Positions 54,259-63,558 of a stretch of DNA of 64,000 bases are shown piece after piece. This DNA is from Mycolicibacterium moriokaense (GTDB lineage Bacteria; Actinomycetota; Actinomycetes; Mycobacteriales; Mycobacteriaceae), in the NCBI RefSeq assembly GCF_010726085.1, contig NZ_AP022560.1:5704001-5768000 (forward strand). Direction: 5' to 3'. Under the pieces are notes generated by a model, which worked only from the letters and a program-made list of their open reading frames with translations, searched no databases and was not told the DNA's origin. The position numbers were made by a program, and so were the translations under genes. How positions within the stretch are numbered: position 1 is the first letter of the stretch; every line of letters starts with the position of its first letter.

Positions 54259-55491
54259 TCAGCCACCTTCCGACGGCGATCCGGCGGGCGGTCCTGGCGG
54301 CGGCCCACCCGGTGTGGGAATCGGTGGCGGCTGCCGATAGGGGTAGCGAGGGTCTCCGGGTTTCCCGGTAATCGCATCGGGCAGCGTCAGATGCGGCTCG
54401 CCGCCCTGACCCGTCCGGGGCAACGGCATCGGCAGCGCTGGGGTGGCGGGCTGGCCGGTCGGCGGGTCGATACGTTCGGAGGGCAGTAACACGTTCGGAT
54501 CCAGGCCGAGATCGGAGAACGCAGCTTCGACGAAGGGCTGAACGAATTGTCCGGGCAGCAGGTTGGCCACGTACGCCTTGAAGAACGGCCCCGAGGCCAC
54601 GGATTCACCCAGTGACATCACGTAGTTGTTGAGCAGCTTGATGGCGGTCTGGACGCGGTCATTGCGGTCGTCGACAATTGCAAGGACACCATTGAGCTTT
54701 TCCAGCGCCGGGCCCAACTCAGCCCGATTGTCGGAGATGAATCCCGACACTTGACTGGCCAGTGCCGAAAGGCTGAGCGAGATCCGGTCCAGCGCACTGC
54801 TCTGGGTTGCCAATTCCGCCAGCAGCGAGTTGGATTCGGAGACCAGGTGCACGACCTGATCGCTGCGTTCTGCCAGCACTGTAGTGACCTTGTTCGCGTT
54901 GGCCAGCAACTCGCGGAGCTGCTTATCCCGTTCGTTCAAGGACTGAGAGAACCTCGCCACCCCGCGCACAGCGATCTCCAAATCCGGTGGGGTGTCGGCA
55001 AATGTCTGGGATAGCGTCGCCAATGCGTCCGACAGGGTGGTGGTGTTCAGGTCACCGACCGTCGCGGCCAGATCTCCGAGGGCGTCGGGCAGTTGGTACG
55101 GGGCGGTGGTGCGGTCGGTGGGAATCGCTTCGGACAGCTCACCGTCGCCCCGTGGACTGACTTCTAGGATCTTGGCACCCAGCAAGCTCTTGGTCTTGAC
55201 TGCCGCCTCGGTCCGATCACCCAGATCGATGCTCTTGTCGACCTCGAAGGTGACCAGCACCCGTTGGCCGTCCAACTTCACGCTGGACACCTCGCCCACC
55301 CGAAATCCGGCAACCTGCACGGCGGCACCGGATCTCAGCCCGCCAGCCTCGGTGAAATAGGCCGAATACTGTCGGCTTGAATTTATGAACGGCAGTTTCT
55401 TGTACTGCAATGACGCCAACACGACCCCGGCCACCAACGTGATGCCTATGGCACCGATGACCAGGGGGCTGCGCTCGGAGAACGATCTCAT
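54259..55491 (-). CDS. mceC: Mce family protein MceC
   Basis: This 410-residue protein has a membrane helix (VIGAIGITLVAGVVLASL), an MCE domain (AGGLRSGAAVQVAGFRVG), a helical middle and a Pro/Gly-rich tail. ATG overlaps the mceB stop (ATGA). Confidence 0.93.
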   Translation of the reverse strand: MRSFSERSPLVIGAIGITLVAGVVLASLQYKKLPFINSSRQYSAYFTEAGGLRSGAAVQVAGFRVGEVSSVKLDGQRVLVTFEVDKSIDLGDRTEAAVKTKSLLGAKILEVSPRGDGELSEAIPTDRTTAPYQLPDALGDLAATVGDLNTTTLSDALATLSQTFADTPPDLEIAVRGVARFSQSLNERDKQLRELLANANKVTTVLAERSDQVVHLVSESNSLLAELATQSSALDRISLSLSALASQVSGFISDNRAELGPALEKLNGVLAIVDDRNDRVQTAIKLLNNYVMSLGESVASGPFFKAYVANLLPGQFVQPFVEAAFSDLGLDPNVLLPSERIDPPTGQPATPALPMPLPRTGQGGEPHLTLPDAITGKPGDPRYPYRQPPPIPTPGGPPPGPPAGSPSEGG

Positions 55492-56516
55492 TTCTGAGCG
55501 CACCGCCCGGTGTCCTGGCCGACGACCTTCACATACACCGGCTGTCCGCCCTTACCGTTGAGCTTTAGCACCGCGTCGCACAGGTAAAAGGTGAAGAAGT
55601 CACCGTAGATACCCATGCGGTTCAACACCTGGTATGAGTCGGGCAAAGTGTTCAGCAGGTCGTCGAAGTAGGCATGATCCGCGGCCACAACGGCCGCGGC
55701 GCGATCGCCCTCGTTCACAACCTTCTGAAACGGCGCGCGGCTCTGCAACAGCAAGTCGGACACTGTTACCGCCGACTCATTCGTGTACGCCACCGCGTTG
55801 CGGATATCCGCCTTGCGAGCGGCCAATCCGTTCACCAACTCCGAAAGTGAATCGATCGCTTCGCCGAACTCGGCGCTCTGCTCACCCAGCGACCCCAGCA
55901 CCGTGTTGAGATTTCCGATGACCTCCCCGATCAGCTCGTCGCGGTCAGCCAGGGTATTGGTAACCGCCGCAGCCTGATTCAGGAACGATCCGATGGTCGC
56001 ACCCTGTCCCTGGAAAGCTTGGATCAGTTGCGCCGACAAGGCGTTGACCTGCTCGGGATCCAGCGCCCGGAAAAGCGGTCGAAAGCCACCGAGCAGTGTG
56101 TCCAAATCCAGCGCAGGTTCGGTTTGTCCGATCGGAATAGTCTGGCCTGCAGTGAGTTTCCTTACCCCCCCGGTCCCTTCTTCCAACGCAAGATAACGCC
56201 CGCCGATCGGATCAGCCCACCGAATGGCCGCGCGGGTTCCCTCGGTGAGCACCACGGTCTCGTCGACTGAGAACTCCACCACCGCGATCGCGTCGCGGGT
56301 GACCGTGATCTTGTCGACCTTGCCGACCTCAACACCGCCGATCCGTACGAAATCGCCTGTTTCCAGGCCGGTCACATTGGTGAATTCGGCTTTGTACGTT
56401 GTCTCTTCCTGGAAACGCAACTCCGCGAAGATCGCCAACAGCGCGAACGCTCCCGCCAGGCAGGCCACGACGAACACGGCCAAACGCCAGACCGCACCCT
56501 TCAGGTTGTCCTTCAC
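55488..56516 (-). CDS. mceB: Mce family protein MceB
   Basis: This 342-residue protein has a membrane helix (LAVFVVACLAGAFALLAIF), an MCE domain (VTGLETGDFVRIGGVEVG), a helical region and a C-terminal Cys pair. The frame is open upstream, but GTG 56516 with GAAAGG in front, 25 bases after mceA, is the clear start. Confidence 0.92.
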   Translation of the reverse strand: MKDNLKGAVWRLAVFVVACLAGAFALLAIFAELRFQEETTYKAEFTNVTGLETGDFVRIGGVEVGKVDKITVTRDAIAVVEFSVDETVVLTEGTRAAIRWADPIGGRYLALEEGTGGVRKLTAGQTIPIGQTEPALDLDTLLGGFRPLFRALDPEQVNALSAQLIQAFQGQGATIGSFLNQAAAVTNTLADRDELIGEVIGNLNTVLGSLGEQSAEFGEAIDSLSELVNGLAARKADIRNAVAYTNESAVTVSDLLLQSRAPFQKVVNEGDRAAAVVAADHAYFDDLLNTLPDSYQVLNRMGIYGDFFTFYLCDAVLKLNGKGGQPVYVKVVGQDTGRCAQK

Positions 56517-56541
56517 AGCGACCTTTCTCGACTCACGACGA

Positions 56542-57882
56542 TCACCGCGGTGGCTGCGCGCGCGATGCCAGACCCGGCCACAGCGGAGTGCCATCGTCGG
56601 CGTACAGATCGGCGCCATAGGGCGGCGCACCCGGGTAAGGGACCGGGCCGATCGCAGGCCCGGGGATGCACTCCCGGATACTCGGCGGCTCGGGCACCGC
56701 CCGGGTGACCGGGAAGAAGTTGACCCAACACGGATGACCGATCCCAGGATTGGGCCGTAAGTCGAGCCCTGTCCCCCACCCGGTGTTAGTGACCAAGTGG
56801 CGCACCGGGAAGTTCTTGGAAACATCCGGCAGCGACCCACAGCCGGGCTTGCCGCCCGGACCGCCCTTCGCCGCGACGATCGGGAGGTGGTCTGGGTACT
56901 GGTACGGGTCATCCGCAAGCAGAATCCCTGCGTCGACCAGCAACGTACGTCCGTTACCGCCTAGCGCGTCGTACCCACCGTTGTCCAAATACCACTTCGC
57001 GCCGACCAGCAGGCAGGTGTATTCAGGGTTGTACTTCATCAACAGATTCGTCGTCGGCTCAAGGCCGTTGACCGCGTTGACCAGGTTGTCCTTGTTCGGG
57101 GCAAGCACATCGGTACCGCTGTGTGAAAATCCGATTATGTTCAGCAGCAAAGCATCTAGGTCATCGGCGTGATTCGTGATGGTCGTACTCGTGTTGCTTG
57201 CGCGGTCCATGATGGTCAGAATCTTTTGGGCCGCAGCACCATAAACGTCACTGAAGTCCTTGAACGAACGCCAGTTTTGGCCGACCGTGCCCATGCGCGG
57301 ATTGACTGCCAGCAGCACCTCGTTAGCGTCGGTGATTGCCTGTCCGATCCGCTCGCCTTGGCCCCGCACCCCGTCAGCCAACGCGGTCAACGTCGCGTTC
57401 AGCTTGGCCACATCAACCTGATGCAGGATCCCCACCAGATTGTCAAAGACCGTGTTCACCTCTGTGCTGACATTGCGTGCGCGCAACACCGCACCCGCCG
57501 ACAACCGCTGCACACTCGGTTCATCCGGATAGATGAGATCGACGAACTTCGCGCCGAAGGCGGTCGTGGCGCGAATCTCGGCCTCCACGTTGGCCGGGAT
57601 GTAACGGACCTGATCCGGATCGAGCTCCAACTTCAGGCTCACCGGCCGGCTGCCGCCGCGGATGGAAGACACCCGGCCGACCTCGACACCACGCATCTTT
57701 ACCTTGGCGCCCGATTCCATCACCAACCCGGAACGGTCCGATGTCAACGTCACCGGGACAAATGACCGAAACGTACCGGCGAATAGCGTCGATGACACCA
57801 CCACCATCGCGGTGATAACCACGAAGAGCATCACCGCCCACCACACGGGGTGAACGCGACTTCTCTTTCTGCCGGTTGCCAT
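56542..57882 (-). CDS. mceA: Mce family protein MceA
   Basis: This 446-residue protein has a membrane helix (WWAVMLFVVITAMVVV), an MCE domain (SGLVMESGAKVKMRGVEVG), a helical cholesterol-uptake-type domain and a long C-terminal region with several Cys residues. It is the first of the six Mce subunits and starts two bases after yrbE-B. Confidence 0.93.
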   Translation of the reverse strand: MATGRKRSRVHPVWWAVMLFVVITAMVVVSSTLFAGTFRSFVPVTLTSDRSGLVMESGAKVKMRGVEVGRVSSIRGGSRPVSLKLELDPDQVRYIPANVEAEIRATTAFGAKFVDLIYPDEPSVQRLSAGAVLRARNVSTEVNTVFDNLVGILHQVDVAKLNATLTALADGVRGQGERIGQAITDANEVLLAVNPRMGTVGQNWRSFKDFSDVYGAAAQKILTIMDRASNTSTTITNHADDLDALLLNIIGFSHSGTDVLAPNKDNLVNAVNGLEPTTNLLMKYNPEYTCLLVGAKWYLDNGGYDALGGNGRTLLVDAGILLADDPYQYPDHLPIVAAKGGPGGKPGCGSLPDVSKNFPVRHLVTNTGWGTGLDLRPNPGIGHPCWVNFFPVTRAVPEPPSIRECIPGPAIGPVPYPGAPPYGADLYADDGTPLWPGLASRAQPPR

Positions 57883-57884
57883 CG

Positions 57885-58733
57885 CTATCCCGACAGATGG
57901 AAGTTCCCAGACTGGCCGTAGATCGCCAAGGACAAGAACAACACCACAAACACCGCACTGATCAGCGACGTGCGTACGGCACGGCCGACGGCCTCACCCA
58001 CGCCCGCCGGGCCGCCCGAGGCGGTGAATCCGTAATAGGTATGCACCAACATGATCACCGTCGACATCGACACCGCCTGAACGAACGACCAGATCAAGTC
58101 CGTCGGGTTGAGGAATGTGTTGAAGTAGTGGTCGTACACACCCGTGGATTGGCCGTACACGGCGGTCGTACCGAATCGCGCAGCCAGAAAAGATGACATC
58201 ACCGCAACGCAGTACAGCGGTATCACCACAATCACTCCGGCCACCACTCGGCTGGAGGCCAGGTAGGCGACCGACCTCACCCCCATTACCTCTAACGCGT
58301 CGATCTCCTCGTTGATCCGCATCGCGCCTAATTGCGCGGTCGCACCGGCACCGATCGTGGCGGCCAGCCCGATACCTGCGACCACGGGCGCGATCAGCCG
58401 GACATTGAAGTAAGCCGATGCGAAGCCGGTCAACGCCTCCACGCCTACATCAGCGAACTGGTTGTAACCCTGAATGGCTACCAGTACGCCGGTCGACAGC
58501 GTCAGAAAACCGACGATAACGGTGGTTCCGCCGATCACCGCCAAAGCCCCTGCGCCCATGCTCATCTGAGCGATCAGCCGCACGATCTCCGATTTGTAGT
58601 GAAGAAATGCATCCCCGATCGAGCGCAGTGTCTGCGCGTAGAACTGGGCCTGCAGACCAATCCTGGTCAACCCGTCGACCCAGCCCCGCGCCGTGCGGCG
58701 CAGCCGGGGATAGGGAGTTCGTGCAACCGTCAT
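57885..58733 (-). CDS. yrbEB: YrbE-B permease of the Mce transporter
   Basis: This 282-residue integral membrane protein of the MlaE/YrbE family has five to six helices and the motif INEEIDALEVMGVRSVAYL (the EExDAL segment contacting the ATPase). It pairs with YrbE-A. ATG overlaps the yrbE-A stop (ATGA). The MceG-type ATPase is not in the window and, as in other mycobacteria, is presumably encoded elsewhere. Confidence 0.93.
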   Translation of the reverse strand: MTVARTPYPRLRRTARGWVDGLTRIGLQAQFYAQTLRSIGDAFLHYKSEIVRLIAQMSMGAGALAVIGGTTVIVGFLTLSTGVLVAIQGYNQFADVGVEALTGFASAYFNVRLIAPVVAGIGLAATIGAGATAQLGAMRINEEIDALEVMGVRSVAYLASSRVVAGVIVVIPLYCVAVMSSFLAARFGTTAVYGQSTGVYDHYFNTFLNPTDLIWSFVQAVSMSTVIMLVHTYYGFTASGGPAGVGEAVGRAVRTSLISAVFVVLFLSLAIYGQSGNFHLSG

Positions 58734-59758
58734 AGCGTTGCCTGCACGCCAGTCGCGGTCGCCACGATATTGATTGCGAACAAGGCCATGAACGTGTACA
58801 CCACAGTCTCATTCACTGCGTTGCCGACACCGGCTGGACCGCCGCCCACCGAAATTCCCTTGTAGCAGGCGATCAGGCCCGCGCTCAGGCCGAACAACGC
58901 GGCTTTGATGATCGAAATCACTACATCGGCAACCCCGGTGATAACAGTCAGGCCTCCCACGAACGATCCTGGTGTGACGTGCTGGATGTACACCGAAAAC
59001 ACGAAGCTGCCAATCAATCCCACAAGAATCACGACGGATGCGAGGAGTGTCGCGACCACCGTCGCCGCCAGGACCCGAGGCACCACCAGTACCTGGATCG
59101 GATTCACGCCCATCACCCGCAACGCATCCAACTCTTCGCGGATGGTGCGCGCTCCCAGATCCGCGCACATCGCGGTGGCACCCGCACCCGCGACCACCAA
59201 GACGGTCACAATCGGACCGATCTGAGTCACCGCACCGTAGGCCGCCCCGGTACCCGAATAGTCCGCAGCCCCAAACTCGACCAACAGGATGTTGAACGTA
59301 AAGATCATCAACACGGTGAACGGAATTGCCAACATCATCGTCGGAAGCAACGACACCCGCGCCACAAACCATGACTGCAACAAGAACTCACGCCAGGCAA
59401 ACGGTGGCCGGACCATAAACACCATCGTGTCCAGTGCCATCGCGAAGAATCCACCCAGCACTACGACGGGTTTGGTGACGGGGCCTGAGGAGACCCTCGC
59501 CAGCCCTCGGCGGCGACGCGTCTTCCGGCCGTCGGCGACGATCGGTTCGTGAGCCTCGGCTTTCGGCGGCAGGTTCGAAGGGGTGCGATGTGGATCCTGC
59601 TGTACATCGACGTCTACGCCGTCCAAACACCTCTGTCCGAGTGTCGTTTTCGATGCTCCGCTAGCACGGCCCTGCGGTCGACCCTGGGGGTGTGGGATCA
59701 CCTCCGATTGGTTTGTTGGTCCGCCGCCCCCGACATCGGTGCTGGCACGTGAGGTCAT
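58730..59758 (-). CDS. yrbEA: YrbE-A permease of the Mce transporter with an N-terminal extension
   Basis: This 342-residue YrbE/MlaE permease carries [19 protein letters not shown] in its cytoplasmic loop. Typical YrbE-A proteins have about 265 residues. This one has about 85 extra, low-complexity, basic residues (ending [11 protein letters not shown]) before the first helix. The start at ATG 59758 overlaps the SDR stop (ATGA), which supports it, but a later start is possible. The extension may be a cytoplasmic regulatory tail. Confidence 0.88.
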   Translation of the reverse strand: MTSRASTDVGGGGPTNQSEVIPHPQGRPQGRASGASKTTLGQRCLDGVDVDVQQDPHRTPSNLPPKAEAHEPIVADGRKTRRRRGLARVSSGPVTKPVVVLGGFFAMALDTMVFMVRPPFAWREFLLQSWFVARVSLLPTMMLAIPFTVLMIFTFNILLVEFGAADYSGTGAAYGAVTQIGPIVTVLVVAGAGATAMCADLGARTIREELDALRVMGVNPIQVLVVPRVLAATVVATLLASVVILVGLIGSFVFSVYIQHVTPGSFVGGLTVITGVADVVISIIKAALFGLSAGLIACYKGISVGGGPAGVGNAVNETVVYTFMALFAINIVATATGVQATL

Positions 59759-60588
59759 TGAACGGTAAATCCAGCGTCGACGGGCAGCGTCACACCCGTG
59801 ACATAGCGCGCCTGATCCGAACACAACCACACGACAGCATTGGAGATGTCGATCGGTTCAACCATATCGACTGGCAATGGATTCTTGAAATTGTCTGCCA
59901 TAGCGGGGTTCTCCGCGATCCAAGCCCCGAAGGCCTCGTTGCCGATCATCGGAGTGTTGCAGCCAGCCGGGTGGACGGTGTTCACGCGAATGTTGTGCGC
60001 GGCAAATGCGTTGGCATAGCTTCGCATGAGGCCAACGACGCCGTGTTTGGCGGCGATATAGCCGAGCATGCCCGGGGTCGCCGCCTCGGGCGATTTACTT
60101 ATGCTGCCCTTGAGGCCCGCCGTCGAACTCGTGATCACGATGGCGCCCCCCGTACCCTGGCTCAGAAGCGTCGGCGCCGCTACGTCGATGGTGTTGAAAA
60201 CACCAGTCAGCATCACATCGATCGCATCGGTCCACGCTGCAAGCGATCTGCCGCCCGCACCGATGACCGGAAGTATGCCGGCGTTGGCGACGACGATATC
60301 GACCTTTCCGAATCGAGCGAGGCCATCGTCGAAGACAGCCTGCAACGCGGCATGGTCCCGCACATCAACCACCGCGGACGTGATCTCGCCATTCCGCGCC
60401 TCGACGACCTTCACCGTCTCCGCGAGGTCGCTCAACGTTGCCAGTGGGTATTCGACGCTTTCTATCGGTGCGCACAGGTCGACGGCGATGATGCTCGCGC
60501 CCTCCTCTGCGAGGCGGACGGCGTGAGAGCGGCCCTGGCCCCGCGCTGCCCCGGTGATGAATGCGACCTTTCCTTCCAAGGTGCCCAT
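59755..60588 (-). CDS. Mycofactocin-coupled-type SDR heading the mce operon
   Basis: This 277-residue SDR has the signature [20 protein letters not shown], the hallmark of the mycofactocin-associated SDR subfamily whose tightly bound NAD is recycled through mycofactocin. The catalytic segment is YIAAKHG (Tyr-x3-Lys), and NAG is present. It would oxidise a hydroxyl, for example a secondary alcohol on the imported compound. It is the first gene of the yrbE-mce operon, coupled by ATGA overlap. The promoter region at 60608 contains an operator-like element. Confidence 0.87.
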   Translation of the reverse strand: MGTLEGKVAFITGAARGQGRSHAVRLAEEGASIIAVDLCAPIESVEYPLATLSDLAETVKVVEARNGEITSAVVDVRDHAALQAVFDDGLARFGKVDIVVANAGILPVIGAGGRSLAAWTDAIDVMLTGVFNTIDVAAPTLLSQGTGGAIVITSSTAGLKGSISKSPEAATPGMLGYIAAKHGVVGLMRSYANAFAAHNIRVNTVHPAGCNTPMIGNEAFGAWIAENPAMADNFKNPLPVDMVEPIDISNAVVWLCSDQARYVTGVTLPVDAGFTVQ

Positions 60589-60607
60589 CGTCAGCCTTCC
60601 GATTCGT

Positions 60608-60630
60608 TTGCTAAGTGAGGGGTTAGTTTA
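60608..60630. promoter_or_regulatory. Operator-like element upstream of the SDR-mce operon
   Basis: TTGCTAAGTGAGGGGTTAGTTTA contains a CTAA / TTAG inverted repeat with an 8-base centre. It shares CTAAGT and the TTTA flank with the other five elements. It lies 20 bases upstream of the SDR start, consistent with repression of the SDR-mce operon. Confidence 0.5.
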
Positions 60631-60722
60631 TTTTAGGAAAGGGCACATCGGCAAGGGGCGCGGCCCGACCTCTTAGTCCGTCCTAGAAACAGACATGGTG
60701 GTGCTTATCGTCAATTCCGGCT

Positions 60723-62156
60723 CTAAGAGGTTCCCCTGCGCCCTGCGATCGCTTCCTGCGCCGCACCGGCCCCAGCAGTTCGGCCGAACACGACGCAATT
60801 GGCCATTGAGTTGCCACTTCCCATATAGACGCCTCCTAGCACGCCCCCGGCGCACTCCCCCGCGGCGAACAGTCCCGGGATGCGCACACCCCCTTGGCCC
60901 ACCACCCGAGCGTCGGCGTCGATGCGCGGCCCCACGGCGGTCAGCGCGAGGATTCCCAACCGGAGTTCGCAGCCATAGAACGGTGGCGCGGCGATCGGTC
61001 GGAGGAATCTGGCGCCCTTGCGAAAGTCAACGTCCTCACCACAGCGCGCGAAGTCGTTGTAACGGGCCACCGCATTTTCCAACCCCGCGACATGGACCGA
61101 GAGTGAGTCAGCGAGCCGGCCAAGAGTTTCCGCCCTTGACACCTTGCCGCGTCCGACCATCTCGTCGATCACGGGCTCGACCCAGTTCGAAGACGTGGCG
61201 GCTTCCATTCCCGGCACCGCCTGCTTGTATTCGGGTGGGACTCCTGTTGCAGCAGCACGTTTCGCCGTCTCGTCGAAGATTGCATACAGCGGCCCGAACC
61301 TCTTGAATGCCAACTCCATGATCGAGTAAGACGCGGACTCATCCACGCGGCGCTGACCCGTCCGATCGACCATCATGAGCCAGCCAGGAAAGTACACCTC
61401 GAGGTTGGTGAAAAACCCCGGCGTGGGAACGATCAGCCCGCGGTCGTTGCCGACGATTTCCGCACCGACTTGCGCGGCGAAGCGAAACGCGTCGCCTTGC
61501 GCACCTGCACCACCGACATACCAACCCATCGCGCCGGCCTGAGTCAGCGACGGCATGTGAGCTGACCACAATGACTTGTTGGCGCCGAACCCCCCGGTGG
61601 CGATGACCACCGCTCCCGCGTTGATGACATCGTCGCCGGCAGCGACGCCAATCACCCTGTGGCCGTCGGTCACCAGCCGACTGATGCGCTGCCCCACCGC
61701 GATGTCGACGCCTGGCCGCTCCTTGATCGCCGACACGAGCGCCTTGACGATGCCTGCTCCGCCCCTGGTTGGCACATGCGAGCGGGGAACGGGTTCGTCG
61801 GCGGCATAAACCAGTTCGCGGACGAACCGCACACCGTGCTCGATGAGCCATTCGACCGCCGGACCACTGTTATAGGCCAGGTGCCGAGCGATGCCGGGCT
61901 CGACGGCCGATTGATTGAAATATGTGTAGTCGTGCCACAGGGCCTCGGCACTGTCGCTGATTCCCGCTGCACGCTGCACGCTGGTATCGGCGGCCATGAC
62001 AATCCCACCGGAGAGCATTGTCGAGCCGCCCAGCTCCGGCTGGGATTCGATGAGCAGCACCGTGGCGCCGCGAGCTGCAGCCTCGAGCGCCGCGCAGAGC
62101 CCCGCCGCGCCGGAGCCGACGACGGCAACATCGTAGTCGGGCTGCGCGTGTCCCAT
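60723..62156 (-). CDS. FAD-binding dehydrogenase of the fumarate reductase/KstD family
   Basis: This 477-residue flavoprotein has the N-terminal VVGSGAAGLCAALEAAARGA motif, GGSTMLSGG, a capping domain, and the C-terminal GLFAAGECAGGVLGG and GSGNSMANC segments. The family includes 3-ketosteroid delta-1-dehydrogenases and other enzymes that desaturate or reduce alicyclic ketones. Substrate specificity is not readable, but a ring dehydrogenase fits the KshA-like Rieske neighbours. It is divergent from the acyl-CoA dehydrogenase at 62226, with the element at 62173 between. Confidence 0.85.
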   Translation of the reverse strand: MGHAQPDYDVAVVGSGAAGLCAALEAAARGATVLLIESQPELGGSTMLSGGIVMAADTSVQRAAGISDSAEALWHDYTYFNQSAVEPGIARHLAYNSGPAVEWLIEHGVRFVRELVYAADEPVPRSHVPTRGGAGIVKALVSAIKERPGVDIAVGQRISRLVTDGHRVIGVAAGDDVINAGAVVIATGGFGANKSLWSAHMPSLTQAGAMGWYVGGAGAQGDAFRFAAQVGAEIVGNDRGLIVPTPGFFTNLEVYFPGWLMMVDRTGQRRVDESASYSIMELAFKRFGPLYAIFDETAKRAAATGVPPEYKQAVPGMEAATSSNWVEPVIDEMVGRGKVSRAETLGRLADSLSVHVAGLENAVARYNDFARCGEDVDFRKGARFLRPIAAPPFYGCELRLGILALTAVGPRIDADARVVGQGGVRIPGLFAAGECAGGVLGGVYMGSGNSMANCVVFGRTAGAGAAQEAIAGRRGTS

Positions 62157-62172
62157 TCGGACCTCCCGTATA

Positions 62173-62195
62173 TTTAAGTTAGGACTTAGTATATA
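62173..62195. promoter_or_regulatory. Operator-like element between the KstD-family gene and the acyl-CoA dehydrogenase
   Basis: TTTAAGTTAGGACTTAGTATATA has AAGT / ACTT half-sites around TAGG. On the minus strand it reads ACTAAGTCCTAACTTAAATA. It lies between divergent starts at 62156 and 62226 and could govern both. Confidence 0.5.
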
Positions 62196-62225
62196 AGGGT
62201 ACGGTGCACTAGTTGACGAGATGGG

Positions 62226-63476
62226 GTGACGATCTTGACTTCAGCGGTGGAGAATTTCCGAGCCGAGGCCCGCGCCTGGCTTGCCGCACGACTCCCACCC
62301 CGCCCTCCTCGAAACCGAGTTAGCGAACCGCCCGTATGGGGCGTCGGGTCCGACTCCGTCGATGTCTTCCCGAGCGTCGACCCCGTCGCCGAAGCCGAGA
62401 AGACAATGGCCGCGGCAGCCTGGCAGACGACAAAGTATGACGCCGGCTATGGCGCAATCGCGTGGGAAACGGAATATGGCGGGCGAGGACTTTCTGCTGA
62501 GTTCGACCGCGCCTTTCGGAAAGAGGAAGCGGCTTTCGAGACCCCCGAGACCTCCGAGATCCTTGCAGTGACGTTGGGCCTGGTGGCACCCACCATCCGC
62601 ATGCACGGTGACGATCACCTACGCAGGTCGATGATTCCGTCGCTGTTACGCGCGGAGGTCTTGGCGTGTCAGCTGTTCTCCGAACCGGGCGCAGGCTCCG
62701 ATCTAGCTTCGCTCACCTCCCATGCTGTCCGGGATGGCGACAGCTGGATTATCAACGGGCAGAAAGTGTGGACTTCCGGTGCCCGCGTGTGCCAGTACGG
62801 TGAGGCCATCTGTCGTACCGATCGGTCGCTCCCGAAGCACGACGGCCTTACCGTATTTCTCGTCCCACTCGACACTCCCGGCGTCGAGATCCGTCCGATC
62901 CGGCAGATGACCGGTGGCTCATCGTTCAACGAGGTCTTCTTCAACGACGTCCGCGTGCCCGACCGCCTTCGGATTGGCGAGGTCGGCGAAGGGTGGCGGG
63001 TGGCATTGACAACACTGGGATACGAGCGATCCACTTCGCAGCACACCTCTCCAGGTGGTTCCTTCCGGCGATTACTCGAGCTTGCGCGTCACCTCGAAGT
63101 GACCAACGACCCGCTCGTGCGGCAGAACCTCATGAAGGCGTTCACCTATAACCGCGTGCTGCACTATACGAATCAACGGATTGCTGCAGGGTCCAAAGCC
63201 GGGGCCGCACCCGGCCCGGAGGGATCGATTCGCAAACTGGCGTGGGTCCGCAGCCTGACCTACACAGGCGAGGCGGCGATGCGAATTCTTGGTGCGCGCA
63301 TCGCGGCGGATACCGGCGAATGGGGTACCTATGCGTGGTCCCAGCACATCCTTGGGGCTCCCGGCTACCACATTGCGGGGGGGTCCGACGAAATCCAGCG
63401 CAACATCATCGCGGAACGAGTCCTCAAGCTGCCGGCCGACCCACGGGTGGGTGCAGCTCGCAATGCACCGGGTTAG
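62226..63476 (+). CDS. Acyl-CoA dehydrogenase 2
   Basis: This 416-residue acyl-CoA dehydrogenase has LFSEPGAGSDLASLTSHAVR (FAD/substrate contact), WIINGQKVWTSGA and the C-terminal GGSDEIQRNIIAERVLKLP. It resembles the FadE proteins of steroid and lipid catabolism, some of which act as heteromers. GTG 62226 is the start taken. It is the first gene of a plus-strand operon with an enoyl-CoA hydratase and is divergent from the KstD-family gene. Confidence 0.9.
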   Translation: MTILTSAVENFRAEARAWLAARLPPRPPRNRVSEPPVWGVGSDSVDVFPSVDPVAEAEKTMAAAAWQTTKYDAGYGAIAWETEYGGRGLSAEFDRAFRKEEAAFETPETSEILAVTLGLVAPTIRMHGDDHLRRSMIPSLLRAEVLACQLFSEPGAGSDLASLTSHAVRDGDSWIINGQKVWTSGARVCQYGEAICRTDRSLPKHDGLTVFLVPLDTPGVEIRPIRQMTGGSSFNEVFFNDVRVPDRLRIGEVGEGWRVALTTLGYERSTSQHTSPGGSFRRLLELARHLEVTNDPLVRQNLMKAFTYNRVLHYTNQRIAAGSKAGAAPGPEGSIRKLAWVRSLTYTGEAAMRILGARIAADTGEWGTYAWSQHILGAPGYHIAGGSDEIQRNIIAERVLKLPADPRVGAARNAPG

Positions 63477-63558
63477 CGCAGATACGTGTGGCACTTTTTA
63501 TTTCGCCGATGGCAAACCATGCGACACCCGCCAAGATCGACCCAAATGGAGCCGCCTG

